Of a stretch of 60,828 bases of DNA, positions 46,210 to 54,589 are shown piece by piece; position 1 is the stretch's first letter, and each line of letters opens with the position of its first letter. The notes under the pieces were generated by a model that made no database searches, was not told the origin of the DNA, and saw only the letters and a list, made by a program, of their open reading frames with translations. A program made the translations under genes and the position numbers. The DNA lies in NCBI GenBank assembly GCA_947471985.1, contig CANIZL010000028.1, positions 1 to 60,828 on the forward strand, given 5' to 3'. Source of the DNA: Verrucomicrobiota bacterium. GTDB taxonomy: Bacteria > Verrucomicrobiota > Verrucomicrobiia > Limisphaerales > UBA9464.

Positions 46210-47206
46210 CCGCCCGGTCGGGGCGCTGCGGATCCGGCGTCACTTGATAAAAGTCTCCGCCACGTTCCTTGGACCAGGCCTTGTAGATCGCCGGAGCGGA
46301 TCGCTGCTGCACGTCCAATTCGGCAACACCAGCTGCGCCACAGAAAAGAACCCGGGCGAATCCTTTGTAAACCCGAGGGGATCCCAGGACCCGCTGGAGA
46401 TCCGGAGGCTCGGAGGATCGAGCGGCCTCACGCAAACGATCCGTCACCAGAAACGCGTACGGGAGCGCCCGCAGATCCACGCCGGCCCGCTGGCCAAAAC
46501 GAACCCAATCCGAATTGGCAAAAATCTCCGGGGGCGGATCCGCGAAATGATGGCACCAATGGCGTTCGTTACCGGCTGCCAGCAGCCCGCAGGCGGCCTG
46601 ATGGGTGCAAGGCGCCACCATGCGATGTCCGGCTCCGGTGACCAAATCCTCACGGACTGCCTGCAACCCGCGAGCTACGGAATGAATACCGGGTTCCACC
46701 CACAATACCGCAGCCGCCTGCGCTGCCACCCGCCGCAGGGCCGCAGCGGCTTCAGCGGGCAATTCATTCCAGACGTGGGAAACACAGAGCACATAGGAGT
46801 TCGACTCCGTCTCCGACCGTGCCTCGGCCAATACGTCCAACCCGGGGCGCGCCGCTTTCGCCCGGTCCGCGGCATACTCCATCGCGAGCCGGGAATGATC
46901 GGTCAGCCGCAGGCGGGAAAAACTTTCCGGCCAGGCCCCGAGCACGCGCCGTCCGGCGACGCCGCTGCCACAACCCCAATCCCAGAGTTCAGCACCGGCG
47001 GGCGGCGACCAACCGCGGAGTTTCAATTCCCGCAGCACCGCATCCCATTTCCAGCCGATGCGCTCTCCCAAGGTGAGATCGTACTGCGCCAGGTCCGTCG
47101 CATCCCGCCAATAGGATTCGCCCTCGAACTGCCCGTTCAGGAATAAGGCCCGCAGGCGATCCAGCCGCCGCCAATCGAGAGCTTCAAACGTCATGCTTTG
47201 ATTCAC
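46181..47206 (-). CDS. Rsm22/METTL17-like methyltransferase with four-cysteine cluster
   Basis: A 341-residue class I SAM methyltransferase of the Rsm22 type. Motif I is LWDWGCGSGVAGRRVL, with LTDHS at the end of strand two. Four cysteines are placed as in the iron-sulfur-binding Rsm22/METTL17 group: C200 in APCTHQAAC206, C218 in RHWCHHF and C289 in ARVLFCGAAG, with RVLGSPRVYKGFARVL as the C-terminal family signature. The family acts on the small ribosomal subunit or its assembly. GTG 47206 or ATG 47194 can start it. Confidence 0.8.
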   Translation of the reverse strand: MNQSMTFEALDWRRLDRLRALFLNGQFEGESYWRDATDLAQYDLTLGERIGWKWDAVLRELKLRGWSPPAGAELWDWGCGSGVAGRRVLGAWPESFSRLRLTDHSRLAMEYAADRAKAARPGLDVLAEARSETESNSYVLCVSHVWNELPAEAAAALRRVAAQAAAVLWVEPGIHSVARGLQAVREDLVTGAGHRMVAPCTHQAACGLLAAGNERHWCHHFADPPPEIFANSDWVRFGQRAGVDLRALPYAFLVTDRLREAARSSEPPDLQRVLGSPRVYKGFARVLFCGAAGVAELDVQQRSAPAIYKAWSKERGGDFYQVTPDPQRPDRAASVAAWPPT

Positions 47207-47240
47207 CGAATATTGACGCGCGCCGGCGGGCCACCCGGCA

Positions 47241-48422
47241 TCAAATCAGCGAAATGCCCAGCCGTTTGGCGAGCCGCTGTTCCTTGACCCCATAGAAGCG
47301 GGCCAGTTCCTGCACCCGGGTGCGAGCCTTGGTATCGACGGTCGCCTCCCGTTTGATGGCCACGATCATGAGGTTCTTGCTCGTATGTTCCGGCGAAATA
47401 AATTCAAATACGCGCGGCTCATAGCCCGCGCATTCGAGCAGCGCCGCCCGCAGGGCATCGGTAAGAAACTCCGCCTCGCGCTCCAACAGGATGCCGTGGT
47501 GCAGGGCCCCCGCGAGCACGGCCGGTGGCACGATCTGCGGCCGGATTTCCTTGTGGCAGCACGGCGCCACCACCAGCAGCGTAGCCCCGGCATCGATGCC
47601 CCGCGCCAGGGCGTCGTCGGTCGCCGTATCGCACGCATGCAGAGCGATCACCACGTCGGTGCGATCCAGCGGCGTCCCCGCAATACTGCCCGGCACAAAC
47701 TCCAAACCCTCCCAACGCATACGTCGCACCACGGCGTTCGTGTGCTCCACCAAATCCGTCCGGACCTCCACGCCGCGGGTGCTGACGGGCCGCAGGGCCA
47801 CACTGCGCAGGTGTTCATGCAGGGCAAACGTGAGATATCCCTTCCCGGCGCCCATATCGGTCACCCGCAACGGGTGTTCTCCGGCCAGCAAACGGGCCTC
47901 CGTGAGCAGCGGACTCAACAACTCCACGAACCGGTGAATCTGCCGAAACTTCGCCTCCATGCTCGGCCGGATCGTCCCGTCGGGATTGGTCACCCCGAGC
48001 TCCTTCAGCCAGGGCGCCTGTTGTGACACCATACGTTCCTTGGGCCGGTCATGGGTGAGACTCGGCACCGCCGCCACCTCGGCCCGTCCCAGAATCAGGC
48101 GGGCACTGCGGCCCTTCCGCAGCGTCAGCTGCGCCGTTCCCGTGGTTAACGAGAGAAACGCATTAGCAAAACTACCCCCGATCAATTCCTCCAGCAGCAC
48201 GTAGGCATCCTCGGGAACCAAATTCTTGACCACGTCCCGCTTGGCATGGCGATAGGTGAAGGATAGGTAGAGGCCGTCCCGCAACTGCACCGGGCGGACG
48301 AAGATGTTGTGCACGGCATCGTCGTCACGCAGCGGATGCCCCAGATTGACCCGGACAAACGTGCCCGCGCTGACGGCACCGCGGAGCTGATCGAAGAATT
48401 GAACTTTTTCAGGAACACTCAA
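47241..48422 (-). CDS. SAM-dependent methyltransferase, Methyltransf_32 (RRNAD1-like) family
   Basis: A 393-residue methyltransferase. The first ~150 residues are a domain with no name I can give (VQFFDQLRGAVSAG, FVRVNLGHPLRDDDAVHNIF); the core begins around MEAKFRQIHRFVELLSPLL with motif I VTDMGAGKGYLTFALHEHL, motif IV-like VIALHACDTATDDALARG and VVAPCCHKEIRP, the Methyltransf_32 signature. The start is placed at TTG 48422, preceded by GAGGA four bases upstream; the frame continues upstream without family sequence. Substrate unknown; RNA is likely. Confidence 0.82.
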   Translation of the reverse strand: MSVPEKVQFFDQLRGAVSAGTFVRVNLGHPLRDDDAVHNIFVRPVQLRDGLYLSFTYRHAKRDVVKNLVPEDAYVLLEELIGGSFANAFLSLTTGTAQLTLRKGRSARLILGRAEVAAVPSLTHDRPKERMVSQQAPWLKELGVTNPDGTIRPSMEAKFRQIHRFVELLSPLLTEARLLAGEHPLRVTDMGAGKGYLTFALHEHLRSVALRPVSTRGVEVRTDLVEHTNAVVRRMRWEGLEFVPGSIAGTPLDRTDVVIALHACDTATDDALARGIDAGATLLVVAPCCHKEIRPQIVPPAVLAGALHHGILLEREAEFLTDALRAALLECAGYEPRVFEFISPEHTSKNLMIVAIKREATVDTKARTRVQELARFYGVKEQRLAKRLGISLI

Positions 48423-48533
48423 AGCATCCTCAACTAAGCAGATGGGACGCGCCGGGAAATGACGGATTCTGGTCCGGCCAACGCGAATTCGTCCGGGCCG
48501 CCTTCGGGAACCCGTCAACGGCTCCCGCTCAAC

Positions 48534-49412
48534 TCAAGGCTGCGCCGGACGCCGCGCCGCCAGCAACTCCACCTGCACCGCCGGCAGCCGCACCGAACCC
48601 ACCAAGGGATGATCCTTCGCCATCCCATGGCAATCGCTCCCGCCCGTGGCCACCAGATTCAGCTTGGTGGCGAGAGCCGCATAAGTGGTGCTCTGGCCCG
48701 CCGTATGTTTGGTGTGCCAGCATTCCAGTCCATCCAGCCCTGACGCGGCGATCTGGGGGATCAGTCCGTCATTGCGGTAAATTCCCGGGTGCGCCAGAAC
48801 GGCCACCCCGCCCGCGCCATGGATCAATCCCACGGCGGTGGTTACATCCATCCGGGCCTTCGAAACAAAGGCAACCCGGCCCTTTTTCAGAAAGCGCTCA
48901 AAAGCCGCATCGAAATCCACCGCCATCCCGGCCGCCACCAGGGCTCGGGCCACGTGCGGTCGCCCGGGGGAGTTGCAACCCGCCAGGGTCGTCACCGCTT
49001 GCAGGGACAAAGGGACACCCGCTGCATTGAGCCGGCGGACCATCTCCACGATCCGATCCTGCCGCACGCGCTGAAACTTCTCCAGCGCCGTCTGCAAGGT
49101 CGCATCTCCGGTGTCCAACCAATACCCGAGAATGTGCACCTCCACCCCGGCACACTCCGCCGTCAGTTCCGCCCCCGGGATGAACTCCAGTCCCTCCGCC
49201 CCACAGGCGTACGCCATGCGCCCGCAGCCTTCCACGGTATCATGATCGGTGAGGGCCACGATATTCAGGCCCTTTTCGCGGGCCCGGCGAGCCAGCTCCT
49301 CCGGCGAAAAGGTGCCGTCGGAAAAAAAGGTATGCAGATGCAAATCCGCCACCCGGCCTCCCGCCGGGCCCGGAACGGTACGGGTCGCTGGCGCCGCGGT
49401 GGTAATGTTCAC
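48534..49412 (-). CDS. PHP-domain phosphatase, YciV/RnaAM-like (3',5'-nucleoside bisphosphate)
   Basis: A 292-residue PHP-domain phosphoesterase. The metal-binding motifs are ADLHLHTFFSDG, ALTDHDTVEG, IPGAELTAE, HILGYWL, AVLAHPGIYR and GGSDCHG, the complete set for a trinuclear PHP enzyme. By length and motif spacing it resembles the E. coli YciV family, which removes phosphates from 3',5'-bisphosphonucleotides and trims RNA 5' ends. GTG 49412 overlaps the nusB stop (GTGA), so translation is coupled. Confidence 0.87.
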   Translation of the reverse strand: MNITTAAPATRTVPGPAGGRVADLHLHTFFSDGTFSPEELARRAREKGLNIVALTDHDTVEGCGRMAYACGAEGLEFIPGAELTAECAGVEVHILGYWLDTGDATLQTALEKFQRVRQDRIVEMVRRLNAAGVPLSLQAVTTLAGCNSPGRPHVARALVAAGMAVDFDAAFERFLKKGRVAFVSKARMDVTTAVGLIHGAGGVAVLAHPGIYRNDGLIPQIAASGLDGLECWHTKHTAGQSTTYAALATKLNLVATGGSDCHGMAKDHPLVGSVRLPAVQVELLAARRPAQP

Positions 49413-49936
49413 ACCGGAGAACCGTCCTTGGCTGTACGGGCAGGACGGAGAATCTCGCCCTTGATCTGGTCCAGGATGCCGTTGACGAACTTGCCGCTGT
49501 CGCCCGTGGAAAACTTCTTCGCGATGTCCACCGCTTCATTGATGCTGACAATCGGCGGAATGTCCTCCCGATGCAGCATCTCGTAGATGGCCAGGCGCAT
49601 CAGATTGCGATCCACCACGGCCATCCGGTGGAGATCCCAATTCTTGGCGTATTTTTTGATCCGCTCATCCAGCGCCGGGCGGTTCTCGAGCACGCCGCGG
49701 ATCAATTCATCGGCAAAAACCCGCGTGGCCGCCTCCTCGGCGGTCGGGGGCGGCAGCGGAATCTTCTCACCGTAGGTCGCGGCATGACCGCGCGCCTCCA
49801 TGACGGTGTTCATCCGCGTGCTGTCCCAAAAATGGTCCAGCGTCGCCGCCAATTCAGCAGGGGTGGTCGGCGGATTTACGTCCACCTGAAAAAGAAACTG
49901 CAAAGCCCGTTCCCGGGCCTCACGCCGTTTGCGCAT
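49409..49936 (-). CDS. nusB: Transcription antitermination factor NusB
   Basis: A 175-residue all-helical NusB, somewhat longer than E. coli NusB (139). It opens with KRREARERALQFLFQVDVNPP and closes with DRNLMRLAIYEMLHREDIPPIVSINEAVDIAKKFSTGDSGKFVNGILDQI, which are the N- and C-terminal signatures; the middle ~35 residues (ATLDHFWDSTRMNT on) are an insertion. NusB works with NusE/S10 in rRNA antitermination. First gene of a nusB-PHP pair. Confidence 0.93.
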   Translation of the reverse strand: MRKRREARERALQFLFQVDVNPPTTPAELAATLDHFWDSTRMNTVMEARGHAATYGEKIPLPPPTAEEAATRVFADELIRGVLENRPALDERIKKYAKNWDLHRMAVVDRNLMRLAIYEMLHREDIPPIVSINEAVDIAKKFSTGDSGKFVNGILDQIKGEILRPARTAKDGSPV

Positions 49937-50148
49937 CGTGACACCATCGTGGCGGATGAGCGCGCCGGGGGAAAGTATTCGATGCCGCGACGTTACACTG
50001 GCACCGGACCTCCTCCCCGGGGATCCATGGGTGGACCACCCAGCCCATTCGGGGACGAAAGACCTCGCGAACTAGCGAATTTCTTCCTCGGAGTGCGTCC
50101 GGTCATTGACCCACACCCGCACACCCGCATACTGGCCGCGTTTTGGAA

Positions 50149-51315
50149 ATGAGTTCGCCCGCCCTTCTCGCTTTGTCCGACGGCACGGTCTATCACGGCC
50201 ATGCCTTCGGTGCCCGCGCCACTGCCATAGGCGAGGTTTGCTTCAATACCTCGATGACCGGTTACCAGGAGATCCTCACCGATCCCTCGTACAAGGGCCA
50301 GATCGTCACCATGACGTATCCCCAGATTGGCAACTACGGGGTGAACAGTCAGGACGTGGAAAGCTGGCGGGCCCACTGCTCGGGATTCGTCATCCGCGAG
50401 TTGAGCCCCATCGTGAGCAACTGGCGCGCGGATTACTCGCTGGCGGAGTACCTGCTCCAGTACGGCATCCCCGGTATCTCCGGCATCGATACCCGGGCCT
50501 TGGTGAAGCGCCTCCGGGTCCGGGGGGCCATGCCCGGCTGCCTCACCACGGAAGGCCTCACCCCCGCCGACGCCATCGCCCGGGCTCAGGCTTGGGGCAG
50601 TATGGAAGGCCGGGACTACGTCACCGAGGTCACCCATGAAGAATCGTTTGCCTGGGATCCGCAGGACCGTGACAGCGGCGCCTTTAAGCTGACCAAGGAA
50701 ACCGTGGCCGCGTCCCCGCGCGAAATCCGGCAACCCATGCCGCCGGCGGACCTGCCGATCGTGGCCTATGATTTCGGCCTCAAGTACAACATTCTCCGCC
50801 GGCTCCGCCAAAAAGGATTTCGCACCCAGGTGGTCCCCGCGCATACGTCGGCGGCGGACGTTTTAAAACTCCGGCCCGCCGGTGTGTTCCTCTCCAACGG
50901 CCCGGGTGATCCGGCCGCCCTCGGCAGCATCGTCCGCGAAATCAAGACTCTGGTGGATACCGGAATCCCGATCTTCGGCATCTGCCTCGGTCACCAATTG
51001 CTCGGCCAGGCGCTCGGCGGTCGCACCTTCAAATTGAAATTCGGACACCGCGGCGGCAATCAACCCGTCAAGGACCTCGATTCCGGCCGCGTGGAGATTA
51101 CCTCCCAGAATCATGGCTTCGCCGTGGATGCCGCGTCGCTGCCGTCCGAAGTGAAAGTGAATCGGATCAATCTGAACGATCAAACCGTGGAAGGATTGCG
51201 CCACACCACGAAGCCCATCTTCTGTGTGCAGTATCATCCGGAAGCCGCACCCGGCCCGCACGATTCCACGCCACTTTTCTCCGACTTCCGCGATTTGGTG
51301 ACCCGCCACGGCTGA
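50149..51315 (+). CDS. carA: Carbamoyl-phosphate synthase small subunit CarA
   Basis: A 388-residue glutaminase subunit of carbamoyl-phosphate synthetase, supplying ammonia for arginine and pyrimidine synthesis. The N-domain signature is [22 protein letters not shown]; the class I amidotransferase C-domain has the nucleophile in [15 protein letters not shown] and the catalytic His/Glu in [16 protein letters not shown] 50149 is preferred over TTG 50143. A TTGACC hexamer at 50106-50111 with TACTGG at 50130-50135 is a weak promoter candidate. carB is not in the window. Confidence 0.93.
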   Translation: MSSPALLALSDGTVYHGHAFGARATAIGEVCFNTSMTGYQEILTDPSYKGQIVTMTYPQIGNYGVNSQDVESWRAHCSGFVIRELSPIVSNWRADYSLAEYLLQYGIPGISGIDTRALVKRLRVRGAMPGCLTTEGLTPADAIARAQAWGSMEGRDYVTEVTHEESFAWDPQDRDSGAFKLTKETVAASPREIRQPMPPADLPIVAYDFGLKYNILRRLRQKGFRTQVVPAHTSAADVLKLRPAGVFLSNGPGDPAALGSIVREIKTLVDTGIPIFGICLGHQLLGQALGGRTFKLKFGHRGGNQPVKDLDSGRVEITSQNHGFAVDAASLPSEVKVNRINLNDQTVEGLRHTTKPIFCVQYHPEAAPGPHDSTPLFSDFRDLVTRHG

Positions 51316-51317
51316 TA

Positions 51318-51360
51318 TAGGCGAACGGATTGATAATTCAGCCGTTCGACTATTTGCCTA
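51318..51360 (+). other. Hairpin just after carA
   Basis: CGAACGG (51322-51328) and CCGTTCG (51342-51348) form a 7-bp stem with a 13-base loop; TAGGC (51318-51322) and GCCTA (51356-51360) can close an outer stem with an eight-base bulge. It sits 2 bases after the carA stop. There is no T-tract, so terminator function is uncertain. Confidence 0.45.
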
Positions 51361-51372
51361 CACCCGCACAGT

Positions 51373-51423
51373 TGTTTCGTACGAAACACTCGTTGACCCC
51401 CACCCACCCGGGCCGCTTATTCT
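51373..51423 (+). promoter_or_regulatory. Palindrome plus promoter of the FHA gene
   Basis: A 16-base perfect palindrome, TGTTTCGTACGAAACA, occupies 51373-51388. Directly after it are a -35-like TTGACC (51393-51398) and a -10-like TATTCT (51418-51423; 19-base spacing, or TTATTC one base earlier with 18). The start codon at 51437 follows within about 14 bases of the -10, so the transcript would be almost leaderless. The palindrome ends 4 bases before the -35, a common operator or activator place. Confidence 0.55.
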
Positions 51424-51436
51424 GACCCCAGCACGT

Positions 51437-51931
51437 ATGCCGAAATTGGTAGTTATCACTCCAGGATTGACGGGCCTCGCCCACGAGGTCACGACCGACA
51501 AGGCTTCCGTCGGGCGCGTTGAAGACAATCGATTCTGCATCACCGAGCCCAGCGTCAGCTCGCATCATTGCGAGTTGTGGCTCAAGGGTGATGATGTCGT
51601 CGTCAAGGACTTGAATTCCACCAATGGCACCTTTGTAAACGAGGTTCAGGTGGCGGCGGAAAAGGAAGTCATGCTGCGCCCCGGGCAGGTATTGCGGCTG
51701 GGCCAGGTGGAGCTGCGCTACGAGACGGGCAAGAAGCAAAACGAGCAGCCGCGGCAGACGGTCAAACTGGATCCCGCTGCGGGCGCCACCATCGTCATGA
51801 CGAAGGGCGCCGGCTTCGGCAAAAAGGAAAACAAGATCAACAAGATCTTCCTGATCGTCGGCGGCGTGTTGGTGGTTATCATTATCGTCGCGCTCGTCGT
51901 GGCTTTGATGAAAGTGGGCCCCAGCGCCTGA
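51437..51931 (+). CDS. FHA-domain protein with C-terminal membrane anchor
   Basis: A 164-residue protein. Residues ~1-95 form a forkhead-associated domain with the phosphothreonine-binding residues in VGRVEDNRFCI, SVSSHHCEL and LNSTNGTFVN. A Lys/Gly-rich linker (KGAGFGKKENKINK) leads to one membrane helix (IFLIVGGVLVVIIIVALVVALM) near the C-terminus. It would recruit phosphorylated partners to the membrane; no kinase gene is visible in the window. No Shine-Dalgarno lies before ATG 51437, which fits the near-leaderless promoter described separately. Confidence 0.88.
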   Translation: MPKLVVITPGLTGLAHEVTTDKASVGRVEDNRFCITEPSVSSHHCELWLKGDDVVVKDLNSTNGTFVNEVQVAAEKEVMLRPGQVLRLGQVELRYETGKKQNEQPRQTVKLDPAAGATIVMTKGAGFGKKENKINKIFLIVGGVLVVIIIVALVVALMKVGPSA

Positions 51932-52020
51932 TCGCCCCCCCGGTCCACTCCCCCTCCGTCGAGCGGTGGAGTCCTACCTGCGGTTCGGTGTTTCTGTTCC
52001 GCCTCTCCTGATAGCTTGGC

Positions 52021-54435
52021 CTATCGAGGGCGACGGAACTCCGCCTTCAAGTCGTCCGACCAGTTGATTTGATTGAGGGCCCGGCCCGCGGCATCAGGAT
52101 CCACCCGCAGCCAGCGCTCCATCGCCAGCTTCTGTAATTCGAGGCGACTTTGCTCGTTGGCCACCGCGCCGGACCACTCCCAAGCCGCGGCGGGTTCCCG
52201 CGGGGTCACGGTCCGCGCGAATTCTTCAATGGCCGCCTGTTGTGCTGGACCGACTGGTTGCGTCCGCAGCCATTCCCCGGCGGCGGGCGCGTCATCCTGC
52301 GCCCAATGGTTGATAAAGCCAACCTGCGCCCGGGTCCGCAGGGTTTCATCCGGAAAGGCGGCCAACCATTTGGCGCCGGTGGCCGGATCCTGCTCGGCGT
52401 AGGCCCCCAGCACCGATTGCAGGGCTCCCTCCTGAAGTTCGAGCGGCAACTGGCCCGCGTAGGCGGCCGCGTCGGAGGGCGATTGCTGGGCCCACGCGCC
52501 GATGACGCTGGAGACCAACTCCGGCCGTAAGTCCGCCCCGGAAAGCGAAGCTACCCAGCGAACCGCAGCCTGGGGATCGGATTCCGCCCAATGCCGGGCG
52601 AGATTATCAGCAAAAGTATCGCGCCCCTGGCCTGGTCCCAATTCCTTCCAAAATGCCGCACCCGCGACGGGATCTCGTTGCGCCCATTCCGTCGCCACCG
52701 CGTCGAGCAGCCGCGTCCGGCCATCGGTCTCCGGTTGTTTCAGGGCGTATTTCGCCGCGGCCTCGGGATCCTGCCGCCCCCACACCCACGCCAACTGTTC
52801 CATCGCCCCGTCCTTCGCGGTACCGGCCGGGAGTTTATCCAGCATTTCCACCGCACCCGTGAGATTCGAATTGGCCAGCCCGGCCACCATGCCGGACAAC
52901 GCCCGGGTACGAGCCTCACCGGCGGGCAATTCATTGACCAACGCCAGAGCGGCCGTCGGGTCCGATTCCGCCAATTGCTGGATGGCATTCGGCGCCATCT
53001 CCGTAATAAGTCGGCGATCCCCCTGCCCCACCAGCCACTTCGCCGCCGCTCCCGCCTCGCGGCCGGACCATTCCGCCACGACAGTTTGCAGCGCCTGCCG
53101 CCGCAACCGTGGATCGGTCAGGGTTTCCACCCGCGCCAGAGCGGCCTGCGGATTCACTGCCGCCTGCTCGGCAAGGATGGCCGGGATCGCCGATAATTGC
53201 TGCCGCGCAGGCAACGTCTGCGCCCAGCCCATCGCCGCGGTCAAATCACGTTGCGCCCACTGCCGGGCGATCAGCCCCAGATGCTCCTCGCGTTGTCCGC
53301 CGGCCGAGGAATCCGGCATCTCCCGCAGCAGGGCGGCGGCCCGACGGGGATCCACTCCCGCGAGATACTCAATCGTCGCCAATTTCGCCATCCGCACCAA
53401 CGCCGGCTCCCGGCTCGCCTCCGCCCAGCGCAGCGCGCCATCGGCATCTCCCCGAACCCATTGGGTAAACGCCTGCTGCAGGGATTGTTCCCGCAGCCCT
53501 CCCGGCGGCAGTGTTTGCACCAAGGCCAGCGCCGCCTCCGGTTGTCGGCGGGCCAACTCCCCCGCCAGCCCGACAATCAACTGATTGCGCTGCGGCCCCG
53601 CCGGCTGCTGCTGCAACCATTCCCGGGCTGCCCGCGGATCGTGCTCAAGCCAGGCACCCACGACCTCCTGCGCCAGGGAGCCATATCGATCCTTTCCCCA
53701 GAATCCCATCGCCGTGCGGGCCGCTCCCGGGCCGTCCATCCGGACCCGCGCCAAGAGGACGATCTGCACCAACTCCACGCGATCACCCGTCTCCGGCAGC
53801 TTTTCCAGCACGGCCCAAGCCCGAATCGGATCCACGTCCGACATCCCGCCAAACGCCGCCACCAGCAGCAGATGGTGCAATTGGGGCTCCGCCAACTTCG
53901 CCACAAATTCGAGGACAGCAGAGCCGTCCCGTCGCGCCCAGACCCGCACCGCTGAAGACATCAAGGCATCACGGCCACCGTTGGGCTGCTGTTGAGCCCA
54001 CGCTACTGCGGCCGCGGCATCGATCTGGGCCCAGCGTCCCACCACCACGCTCCGAAATTGCTCGGCGTCCGGGGGGCTGAGTTTCGCCTCCGCCATCGCG
54101 AGGATCGCCGCGGGATTGTCCAACTCCGCCGCCCGGGCCAGATCCGCCAGCCGCTCCAGGCGCTGCGCCGGCTCCAAAGTCTTCAACAGGGAAAGTTCCC
54201 GATCCAAGTCGGCAAAGGCCACCGGAACGAGCGATCCTGGCGGCCAGCGTCGGGTGTCCGGTTCTCCACCGGTCTTGCCCGCGGCATCCGGCCGGGCGGA
54301 AGTTACCCGGACAGCCGGCGCTGCTGCCGCCGTCGATGCGACCGCCGGCCCGCGGAAACGTCCCCAAGCAAATCCGCCCCCCGCTCCCAGCGCGAGTGCA
54401 GCCACCAGCGGAACTACCGGCAACTTGGATTGCAT
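52021..54435 (-). CDS. Large membrane-anchored WA-rich helical repeat protein
   Basis: An 804-residue protein I cannot assign to a named family. A single N-terminal helix with glycine-zipper character (VPLVAALALGAGGGFAWG) anchors it, then from about residue 60 to the end runs a tandem array of ~35-40 residue helical repeats built around W-A-x-x-D-P and A-x-x-W-L (examples: VRVWARRDGSAVLEFV, REWLQQQPAGPQRNQL, ARHWAESDPQAAVRWVASL, GVINHW-type end as VGFINHWAQDDAPAAGEWL). No catalytic motif is visible. The likely fold is an alpha-solenoid acting as a periplasmic scaffold. Gene stands alone, convergent with the FHA gene. Confidence 0.75.
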   Translation of the reverse strand: MQSKLPVVPLVAALALGAGGGFAWGRFRGPAVASTAAAAPAVRVTSARPDAAGKTGGEPDTRRWPPGSLVPVAFADLDRELSLLKTLEPAQRLERLADLARAAELDNPAAILAMAEAKLSPPDAEQFRSVVVGRWAQIDAAAAVAWAQQQPNGGRDALMSSAVRVWARRDGSAVLEFVAKLAEPQLHHLLLVAAFGGMSDVDPIRAWAVLEKLPETGDRVELVQIVLLARVRMDGPGAARTAMGFWGKDRYGSLAQEVVGAWLEHDPRAAREWLQQQPAGPQRNQLIVGLAGELARRQPEAALALVQTLPPGGLREQSLQQAFTQWVRGDADGALRWAEASREPALVRMAKLATIEYLAGVDPRRAAALLREMPDSSAGGQREEHLGLIARQWAQRDLTAAMGWAQTLPARQQLSAIPAILAEQAAVNPQAALARVETLTDPRLRRQALQTVVAEWSGREAGAAAKWLVGQGDRRLITEMAPNAIQQLAESDPTAALALVNELPAGEARTRALSGMVAGLANSNLTGAVEMLDKLPAGTAKDGAMEQLAWVWGRQDPEAAAKYALKQPETDGRTRLLDAVATEWAQRDPVAGAAFWKELGPGQGRDTFADNLARHWAESDPQAAVRWVASLSGADLRPELVSSVIGAWAQQSPSDAAAYAGQLPLELQEGALQSVLGAYAEQDPATGAKWLAAFPDETLRTRAQVGFINHWAQDDAPAAGEWLRTQPVGPAQQAAIEEFARTVTPREPAAAWEWSGAVANEQSRLELQKLAMERWLRVDPDAAGRALNQINWSDDLKAEFRRPR

Positions 54436-54589
54436 TCCAGTTCAGGACTTAGCTTCGCGCAGCGTGGGCTGTCGAATCTCGTTGGCACGGTGCAACTCCA
54501 GCCCGGAGCAACCCGCCCAACGTCACGCTAAACCCGGATACTCCGCCACCAACGCTTGACCCGACCGTTCCCTCCCGCTGGTTACGGTC

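Noticed and set aside
50028-50042. TGGGTGGACCACCCA palindrome upstream of carA
   Set aside because: A GC-rich 15-base dyad with a one-base centre is not striking in this base composition, and nothing ties it to a regulator.
51373-51388. LexA-box reading of the FHA-upstream palindrome
   Set aside because: The spacing and half-sites differ from the verrucomicrobial LexA pattern I recall, and the FHA gene is not an obvious SOS gene.
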